Below, piece by piece: positions 1-4,496 of a DNA stretch of 6,804 nucleotides. Source of the stretch: Deltaproteobacteria bacterium (GTDB lineage: Bacteria; Desulfobacterota; Desulfobacteria; Desulfobacterales; Desulfobacteraceae); NCBI GenBank assembly GCA_019314105.1, contig JAFCZY010000098.1, positions 1-6,804 on the forward strand. The letters run 5' to 3'. A program made the position numbers and the translations under genes. Each line of letters opens with the position of its first letter. Position 1 is the first letter of the stretch. The notes under the pieces were generated by a model. It searched no databases, was not told where the DNA came from, and worked only from the letters and a program-made list of their open reading frames with translations.

Positions 1-16
1 AAAAAGAGATTTGATT

Positions 17-955
17 ATGAATGGCTTGTCAATTTTTGCGGGTAATTCGAATCCTGCCCTTTCAGGTAAGATTTCGGAATATCTTGCAAAACCATTAGGA
101 CGATTAAAAGTTAACCGTTTCAGTGATGGAGAGATTCAGGTTGAAATCCAGGAGAATGTCAGGAAACAGGAAATTTTTGTGATTCAATCTACCTGTAATC
201 CTGTGAATGAAAATCTTGTTGAACTGTTGCTTTTAATTGATGCGTTCAAACGGTCTTCTGCCAGTAGGATCACATCGGTTATTCCTTATTTCGGGTATGC
301 ACGCCAGGATAAAAAAGTATCCCCCAGGGTTCCCATCAGTGCCAAATTAATTGCAGATCTTCTTGAAAATACAGGTGTTCACAGAGTCATAACAATGGAT
401 CTGCATGCCGGACAAATTCAAGGATTTTTTAGCTGTCCGGTGGATAACCTTTATGCGGCTCCAATCATAATTGATGATATTAAAACGCGTCATCCCGAAC
501 ACCTGGTTGTTGTATCACCTGATGCAGGCGGCGTAGAAAGGGCAAGGGCCTATGCCAAACGACTCAATGCCAGTCCTGCCATTATTGATAAAAGAAGAAG
601 CGCACCGAATCAGGCAAAAGCCATGGCTATCATTGGCGATGTTCAAGATAAAATAGCGATCATCCTTGATGATATGGTTGATACGGCAGGGACGTTGACA
701 GAGGCTGCAACTGTTATCGTGGACAAGGGCGCAAAAGCGGTTCATGCGTATTGTACACATCCCGTTCTTTCAGGTCCGGCTATTGATCGAATAAACAAAT
801 CATCTTTAAGCTCTCTTGTTGTGACAGATACCATCCCTCTGTCAGAAGAAGCAAAACAATGCGACAAAATTGAGACGCTGTCTATTGCCAAACTGGTTGG
901 TGAGGCGATTATGCGTAGTTACAGGGGCGATTCTGTAAATTCTCTATTTGTATAA
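17..955 (+). CDS. prs: Ribose-phosphate pyrophosphokinase (PRPP synthetase, class I)
   Basis: Transfers pyrophosphate from ATP to ribose 5-phosphate, giving PRPP for purine, pyrimidine, NAD, His and Trp synthesis; a cytosolic, normally hexameric enzyme. With the start at the ATG at 17 the protein is 312 residues, the usual class I length. Visible motifs: FSDGE at 35-39 and ARQDKK at 95-100 (ATP site), metal-ligand His130 in DLHAG, DAGG at 169-172, the catalytic flexible loop KRRSAPN at 192-198, and the PRPP/ribose-5-phosphate loop DDMVDTAGT at 218-226. No motif is missing. A TTG at 11 is in frame, but it would leave no room for a ribosome-binding site; the weak purine stretch AGAGA at 5-9 is seven bases from the ATG at 17. 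It is the first gene in the window of a likely prs-rplY-pth operon; anything upstream, including the promoter, is not visible. Identity is very secure. Confidence 0.97.
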   Translation: MNGLSIFAGNSNPALSGKISEYLAKPLGRLKVNRFSDGEIQVEIQENVRKQEIFVIQSTCNPVNENLVELLLLIDAFKRSSASRITSVIPYFGYARQDKKVSPRVPISAKLIADLLENTGVHRVITMDLHAGQIQGFFSCPVDNLYAAPIIIDDIKTRHPEHLVVVSPDAGGVERARAYAKRLNASPAIIDKRRSAPNQAKAMAIIGDVQDKIAIILDDMVDTAGTLTEAATVIVDKGAKAVHAYCTHPVLSGPAIDRINKSSLSSLVVTDTIPLSEEAKQCDKIETLSIAKLVGEAIMRSYRGDSVNSLFV

Positions 956-979
956 AATAATTGATATATTAGTATTTAA

Positions 980-993
980 GCATGCATGCATGC
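980..993 (+). repeat. GCAT tandem repeat / 14-bp palindrome before rplY
   Basis: The stretch reads (GCAT)x3 followed by GC and is a perfect palindrome. It sits in the prs-rplY gap just upstream of the rplY Shine-Dalgarno. It creates ATG triplets at 982, 986 and 990, one in each reading frame. Whether it is a protein-binding site, a slippage-prone repeat or chance cannot be told from one sequence. Confidence 0.7.
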
Positions 994-999
994 AGTTAC

Positions 1000-1005
1000 G
1001 GAGGA
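1000..1005 (+). promoter_or_regulatory. Shine-Dalgarno site that sets the rplY start
   Basis: GGAGGA is a near-perfect anti-16S match and lies seven bases before a TTG at 1013. It falls inside the longer reading that would begin at the ATG at 986, so it argues for TTG as the real start. No comparable purine stretch precedes the ATGs at 982, 986 or 990. Confidence 0.8.
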
Positions 1006-1012
1006 AAGAACA

Positions 1013-1672
1013 TTGGAATTAATTGAATTAAATGTAAAATTAAGAGACACTAAGGGTAAAGGCGCAGCCAGAAAATTAAGAAGCAGCGATGCTATCCCTG
1101 CTATCGCCTACGGGGCAAAAACAGATCCTGAGATGCTCTCCATTAAAACCACCGATTTTATTAAAATCATCAGAGAGCATGGCTCAACCGGCCTTTTTTT
1201 TAATCTTAAGGTTGCAGGGGATTCCTCTGGGAAAAAAAGAATTGCCATGCTTAAGGATGCACAGATGGATACATTTGGATTGAATTATCTGCACATTGAT
1301 TTGCACGAAATTGATATGGACACAAAGGTTAGTGTCAGTATTCCGGTTGAAACGATTGGTGAAAGCGCAGGCGTCAAAGAGGGTGGGCTTCTTCAAATTA
1401 TTAGACGTGAACTTGATGTGGTTTGTAAGCCAGCTGATACACCCTCCAGCATTCAGATTGATATTACCGATCTTGAGGTTGGTGATTCAGTTCATATTGA
1501 AGACATTGACCTGGGTGAGAATATTGAAATTCCCCATGAAGTTAACTTTACAGTGGTTACAATTGGTACACCGACCGTTGAAGAGGAAGAAGTTGAAGAA
1601 GAAGACTTCATGGAAGAGGGAGAAGGTGAAGCTGAAGCAGCTCCTGCTGATGAAGAGACTTCTGAAGAGTAA
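1013..1672 (+). CDS. rplY: 50S ribosomal protein L25, Ctc/TL5-type (two-domain, acidic tail)
   Basis: Binds 5S rRNA in the large ribosomal subunit; the long form (Ctc/TL5) is a general-stress-linked ribosomal protein in some bacteria. From the TTG at 1013 it is 219 residues. The N-terminal L25 domain (about 3-95) has the family signature around residues 20-34, RKLRSSDAIPAIAYG. The C-terminal TL5 domain (about 100-185) contains VKEGGLLQ at 121-128 and CKP at 138-140. Residues from about 189 to the end form a Glu-rich, probably disordered acidic tail, common in long L25 proteins. An in-frame ATG at 986 would add nine residues, but the strong Shine-Dalgarno at 1000-1005 lies inside that extension. 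The gene lies 57 bases after prs and 11 bases before pth, the standard partner order. The family call is secure; the start is well supported but untested. Confidence 0.94.
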   Translation: MELIELNVKLRDTKGKGAARKLRSSDAIPAIAYGAKTDPEMLSIKTTDFIKIIREHGSTGLFFNLKVAGDSSGKKRIAMLKDAQMDTFGLNYLHIDLHEIDMDTKVSVSIPVETIGESAGVKEGGLLQIIRRELDVVCKPADTPSSIQIDITDLEVGDSVHIEDIDLGENIEIPHEVNFTVVTIGTPTVEEEEVEEEDFMEEGEGEAEAAPADEETSEE

Positions 1673-1683
1673 TCCCCTTGTAG

Positions 1684-2265
1684 ATGTCGGATTCGAAATT
1701 TAAAATTATTGCGGGTCTGGGTAATCCCGGTGAGAATTACGCCCGGACCCGTCATAATATCGGCTTTTTAGTCGTTGAAGCGCTGGCTTCAAAATTTCGC
1801 CTTACGATTGATAAATTCCGTTTTGATTCTAAGTATGTGAAAGCAAAGATTAAAGGCAAAGACGTCTTTCTTGTGAAGCCGTTAACCTATATGAACAAAA
1901 GTGGGTTTCCCATCCATAAATTTGCCTCATATTATAAAGTTGGTATGGAAGATATCATTATTGTTCATGATGATATAGATCTTTCTTTCGGGAAAATTAA
2001 AATTGTTAAAAGCCGTGGTCATGGCGGACATAACGGGGTGCGATCCATTATAGATGCTTTCGGTAAAAAGGATTGCATCCGGATTCGAGTAGGGGTCGGT
2101 CATCCCGGATCAACAGAGGATGTAACAGGGCATGTCTTGGGGCATTTTTCTCCTGAAGAAATAAAACTACTGGATCATTGTATCGACACTGCAAGGGATG
2201 CCTGTCTTCATATTCTTGAAAAGGGTGTGACCTCTGCCATGAATTTAATGAATACCAACCGCTAA
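1684..2265 (+). CDS. pth: Peptidyl-tRNA hydrolase (Pth)
   Basis: Cleaves the ester bond of peptidyl-tRNAs released prematurely from ribosomes and so recycles tRNA; an essential cytosolic enzyme in most bacteria. The 193-residue protein is full length for the family. Motif GLGNPG is at 11-16, followed by TRHN with the catalytic His24 (E. coli His20). Asn71 in TYMNKSG, Asp96 in VHDDID and Asn117 in GGHNG correspond to the E. coli substrate-binding and catalytic residues Asn68, Asp93 and Asn114. The start follows the rplY stop by 11 bases and has no clear Shine-Dalgarno, which suggests translation coupled to rplY. The stop codon lies in the loop of a short inverted repeat. The rplY-pth pairing is very widespread. 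No anomalies in the catalytic core. Confidence 0.97.
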   Translation: MSDSKFKIIAGLGNPGENYARTRHNIGFLVVEALASKFRLTIDKFRFDSKYVKAKIKGKDVFLVKPLTYMNKSGFPIHKFASYYKVGMEDIIIVHDDIDLSFGKIKIVKSRGHGGHNGVRSIIDAFGKKDCIRIRVGVGHPGSTEDVTGHVLGHFSPEEIKLLDHCIDTARDACLHILEKGVTSAMNLMNTNR

Positions 2266-2271
2266 GCGGTT
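2257..2271 (+). repeat. Short inverted repeat with the pth stop codon in its loop
   Basis: AACCGC (2257-2262) and GCGGTT (2266-2271) are perfect complements with the TAA stop as the three-base loop. No T-run follows directly, so it is not a typical intrinsic terminator. A weaker AT-only inverted repeat follows (AAAATAA 2277-2283, TTATTTT 2294-2300). Together they could protect or attenuate the 3' end of the prs-rplY-pth transcript. Confidence 0.45.
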
Positions 2272-2365
2272 ATCGTAAAATAAATTTCTTATCTTATTTT
2301 TGAAAAGCTCAATAATTTCAGGTGGGATTGTTCTGTATACTTAGGTTTCCATAAAAATTATTTTA

Positions 2366-2381
2366 TTGACAATATTGTTAA
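2366..2381 (+). promoter_or_regulatory. Imperfect 16-bp palindrome over the carD -35 box (operator candidate)
   Basis: TTGACAATATTGTTAA pairs with its own complement at seven of eight half-site positions; the single mismatch is G2368 against T2379. It starts exactly at the -35 hexamer, so a bound dimer would interfere with polymerase. In AT-rich DNA a palindrome of this kind can arise by chance, so this is only a candidate. Confidence 0.3.
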
Positions 2382-2394
2382 AATATGGTTCACT
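2366..2394 (+). promoter_or_regulatory. Probable sigma-70-type promoter for carD
   Basis: A consensus -35 box TTGACA lies at 2366-2371. Seventeen bases downstream is a weak -10 candidate TTCACT (2389-2394), preceded by TG in the extended -10 position (2386-2387). Transcription would begin near 2401, leaving a leader of about 38 bases before the carD ATG. The -35 element is convincing and the -10 is poor, which would fit a promoter needing help from an activator. This is the only gap of any size between pth and carD, so a promoter is expected here. Confidence 0.5.
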
Positions 2395-2423
2395 GCTTAG
2401 ATTGGGCTAATTGTTTTTAAAAA

Positions 2424-2430
2424 AAGGTGG
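2424..2430 (+). promoter_or_regulatory. Shine-Dalgarno site that sets the carD start
   Basis: AAGGTGG ends eight bases before the ATG at 2439. The in-frame GTG at 2427 lies within this site and is therefore unlikely to be the start. Confidence 0.75.
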
Positions 2431-2438
2431 GTTATCTA

Positions 2439-2963
2439 ATGGGTGAAAAAACCAAGGTAAAAAAAGTAACATCAAGTAAAAAAGAATTTTCCAAAGGCGA
2501 CCTGGCTGTTTATCCTGCACACGGCGTTGGCTACATCGAGTCAATTGAAAGCAAGGAGATAAATGGTGATACCATGAATTTTTACATGATGAAGATCGTG
2601 GAAAATGGTATGGTGATCATGATTCCAACTTCAAACGTGGAATCAGTGGGCCTAAGAGATGTCATTCCTGAAACAGAGGTTCCTGAAGTCTACAAGGTTA
2701 TGCAGGCAAAAGCACAAGGTGCCGATAACCAGACCTGGAATCGAAGATATAGGGAATATATGGATAAAATTAAAACCGGTTCTATTTATGATGTTGCTGA
2801 AGTTTTCAGAGATCTTTTCCAGTTAAAGCTTGGAAAAGACCTTTCCTTTGGTGAGCGCAAACTTCTTGATACGGCTCAGAATTTATTGGTTCAAGAGCTG
2901 TCTACTGCTAAAGATATTGATGAAAAAGCAATGATGCAGGAGATTGAGAGCCTTTTCGACTAA
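2439..2963 (+). CDS. CarD/CdnL-family RNA polymerase-binding transcription regulator
   Basis: Members of this family bind the RNA polymerase beta subunit and stabilise the open complex at housekeeping and rRNA promoters; I infer the same role here. From the ATG at 2439 it has 174 residues, typical of the stand-alone short form rather than myxobacterial CarD with its HMGA-like tail. A Lys-rich leader (1-16) precedes the CarD_TRCF Tudor-like domain (about 17-75), with the hallmark GDLAVYPAHGVGYI at 20-33. The helical C-terminal domain (about 80-174) carries Trp100 in TWNRRY, equivalent to the Trp that wedges into the upstream edge of the -10 region in mycobacterial CarD, and LSFGERKLL at 135-143. 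It appears monocistronic, with its own promoter and a strong terminator. The family is secure; the exact regulon is unknown. Confidence 0.93.
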   Translation: MGEKTKVKKVTSSKKEFSKGDLAVYPAHGVGYIESIESKEINGDTMNFYMMKIVENGMVIMIPTSNVESVGLRDVIPETEVPEVYKVMQAKAQGADNQTWNRRYREYMDKIKTGSIYDVAEVFRDLFQLKLGKDLSFGERKLLDTAQNLLVQELSTAKDIDEKAMMQEIESLFD

Positions 2964-2988
2964 CCCCCTTTATTATTAAACAAATTTG

Positions 2989-3027
2989 AAAACCGGCGGG
3001 CAAAATAAATAGTTCGCCGGTTTTTTT
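2989..3027 (+). terminator. Intrinsic terminator after carD
   Basis: AAAACCGGCG (2989-2998) pairs perfectly with CGCCGGTTTT (3015-3024) around a 16-base loop, and seven T residues run through 3021-3027. It begins 25 bases after the carD stop and ends five bases before the next start codon, so it separates carD from rluD very tightly. Confidence 0.9.
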
Positions 3028-3032
3028 GGTTC

Positions 3033-3962
3033 ATGAAAGTAAATATTAACATAGATGATGATCAAAAAGATACCCGCCTTGATAGGGTCATCACCCATTT
3101 CTATAAAACCTGTTCCAGAAGCAGGGCCGCACTTCTGATAAATAACAGCGATATCCTTGTTAATCATAAAAAAAAGAAACCGGGGTTTCGGGTAAAATCA
3201 GGTGATATCATTACTGGGATTATCCCTGAGGCAGATATTGACGCTACGGTTTTTCCTGAAAATATACATCTGGATATTATATTTGAAGATGATCATATGA
3301 TGGTTATCAATAAAAAGCCGGGGATGGTAGTCCATCCGGCACCGGGAAATCTGACCGGAACGCTTGTGAATGCAGTGTTGTTTCATGAACCCAAAATAAA
3401 AGGAGTCGGAGAAGATCGATTCAGAACCGGTATTGTTCACAGGCTGGATAAAGATACCAGCGGCTTGATGGTCGTTGCTAAAACTAAAGCGGCGTTACAG
3501 TTCCTGCAAAAAGAATTCAAACAGCGGCGTGTGGAGAAAAAGTATCTCGCCCTGGTTTCCGGAAATTTTCCTGAGGATCAGGGAGAAATCAACCTTCCCC
3601 TTGGTCGGCATCCGGTAAAAAGAAAACTGGTGGCCATAAATCATGAAGATGGGAAACCCGCCAGAACAATCTGGAAAATCAAAAAGCGGTTTAAGAGTGC
3701 CTGTCTGGTTGAGGCGCTTTTAAAAACCGGCAGAACTCATCAAATCCGGGTGCATTTTTATGCCATTGAGCACCCGTTGATTGGTGACCGGATATATCAA
3801 CCCAGAAGATACCGCAAAAAAAAGAGTCTGGCTCCCAGACAAATGCTTCATTCCCGGCAGCTTGGTTTCAGACATCCTTATTCGGGCCAAAGGATGTCTT
3901 TTGAGGTAGACCCGCCCGAAGATTTTTTGCAGACAGAATTGCAACTGGAATCGCTTATATGA
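3033..3962 (+). CDS. rluD: 23S rRNA pseudouridine synthase, RluD/RluA family with S4 domain
   Basis: Isomerises uridine to pseudouridine in RNA; RluD acts on helix 69 of 23S rRNA (U1911, U1915, U1917 in E. coli), important for ribosome assembly and release. The 309-residue protein has an N-terminal S4 RNA-binding domain (about 14-62, with TRLDRVI at 14-20 and SRSRAALLI at 28-36) and a synthase domain (about 83-300). The catalytic motif HRLDKDTSGL at 136-145 puts Asp139 at the same number as the catalytic Asp of E. coli RluD. GRTHQIRVH is at 233-241 and LHSRQLGF at 272-279. The start fits the S4 domain, yet no Shine-Dalgarno is visible and the carD terminator ends five bases before it. The stop overlaps an upstream in-frame ATG of the next gene (ATGA, 3959-3962). 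Family certain; RluD rather than another RluA-family member is likely from the S4 domain and close motif match. Confidence 0.92.
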   Translation: MKVNINIDDDQKDTRLDRVITHFYKTCSRSRAALLINNSDILVNHKKKKPGFRVKSGDIITGIIPEADIDATVFPENIHLDIIFEDDHMMVINKKPGMVVHPAPGNLTGTLVNAVLFHEPKIKGVGEDRFRTGIVHRLDKDTSGLMVVAKTKAALQFLQKEFKQRRVEKKYLALVSGNFPEDQGEINLPLGRHPVKRKLVAINHEDGKPARTIWKIKKRFKSACLVEALLKTGRTHQIRVHFYAIEHPLIGDRIYQPRRYRKKKSLAPRQMLHSRQLGFRHPYSGQRMSFEVDPPEDFLQTELQLESLI

Positions 3963-3964
3963 AT

Positions 3965-3970
3965 AAAAGG
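3965..3970 (+). promoter_or_regulatory. Shine-Dalgarno site that sets the editing-protein start
   Basis: AAAAGG lies six bases before the ATG at 3977 and just after the rluD stop. It favours 3977 over the in-frame ATG at 3959, whose codon overlaps the rluD stop and has no good site in front. Confidence 0.6.
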
Positions 3971-3976
3971 TACAAC

Positions 3977-4414
3977 ATGTCAAAAAAACATGATCCTAAA
4001 ATGCACTCAGCCGAACATCTGTTGAACCAGGCGATGGTGAGTAAATTTGGATGTAACAGATGTTTTAGCGCTCATATCAATAAAAAGAAATCCAAATGTG
4101 ATTATAATTTTGATCGTCCTTTGACTGGGCTTGAGATAAAGGAATTGCAGGAAACGGTAAATCAACAGATAGAAAAAAATCATTCGGTTATCATTGAAAT
4201 GGTATCCAAAGAGGCCGCTCAAAATCAATTTAATATTGAAAGAGTGCCGGAAAAAGAAGGCTTAAATAAGTTGAGAATTGTTTGTATCGGTGAGTATGAT
4301 GCCTGCCCGTGTATTGGTCCTCATGTGAGCTCAACCAAGGAGATCGGAAAGTTTAAAATTACGACTACAGGGTTTGAAGACGGCGTATTGCGGATCAGGT
4401 TCAAGCTATTGTAA
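3977..4414 (+). CDS. Stand-alone alanyl-tRNA editing domain protein (AlaX-like, SAD domain)
   Basis: Resembles the second additional domain (SAD) of threonyl/alanyl-tRNA synthetases, which hydrolyses mischarged tRNA; free-standing AlaX-type proteins remove Ser or Gly from tRNA-Ala. From the ATG at 3977 it has 145 residues, about the size of one SAD domain without synthetase parts. The zinc signature is complete: HxxxH at His10/His14 (HSAEH) and CxxxH at Cys112/His116. The latter lies in CPCIGPH, where canonical AlaRS has CGGTH, followed by VSSTKEIGKFKI at 117-128, matching the usual T-x-EIG-x-F-x-I stretch. It follows rluD with no gap, so the two are probably co-transcribed and translationally coupled; both act on RNA in translation. 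No terminator is obvious downstream. The domain call is strong; the substrate (Ser-tRNA-Ala, Ser-tRNA-Thr or another) is not determined. Confidence 0.85.
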   Translation: MSKKHDPKMHSAEHLLNQAMVSKFGCNRCFSAHINKKKSKCDYNFDRPLTGLEIKELQETVNQQIEKNHSVIIEMVSKEAAQNQFNIERVPEKEGLNKLRIVCIGEYDACPCIGPHVSSTKEIGKFKITTTGFEDGVLRIRFKLL

Positions 4415-4454
4415 TTTTAATACCGGTTTTATTTATTTTTCTTTAAGTTCTTCA

Positions 4455-4489
4455 ATAAAATCATCAACCATCGAGATTCGATATTTTAT
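4455..4489 (-). repeat. Bulged inverted repeat between the convergent genes
   Basis: ATAAAAT (4455-4461) pairs with ATTTTAT (4483-4489), and inside it ATCGA (4470-4474) pairs with TCGAT (4478-4482) around a three-base loop; bases 4462-4469 form a one-sided bulge. It lies just past the 3' end of the formate dehydrogenase gene and could be a weak transcript end, but it is AT-rich and lacks a T-run. The rest of the 82-base gap holds nothing else I can support. Confidence 0.25.
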
Positions 4490-4496
4490 CAGGTGT

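Noticed and set aside
515..760. Minus-strand open frame inside prs
   Set aside because: It lies wholly antisense to strongly conserved prs codons and has no recognisable domain or ribosome-binding site.
1296..1703. Plus-strand open frame overlapping rplY in another frame, rich in Leu and Lys
   Set aside because: Its composition is what a shifted reading of the Glu-rich L25 tail gives; the L25 frame has clear family motifs.
2266..2438. Small RNA, riboswitch or tRNA in the pth-carD gap
   Set aside because: The gap is AT-rich with no cloverleaf, no recognisable aptamer motif and only weak inverted repeats; promoter plus leader accounts for it.
4412..4440. Intrinsic terminator for the editing gene (ACCGGT followed by T-rich sequence)
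   Set aside because: ACCGGT is only a six-base palindrome with no loop room, and no longer stem could be found ahead of the T-rich stretch.
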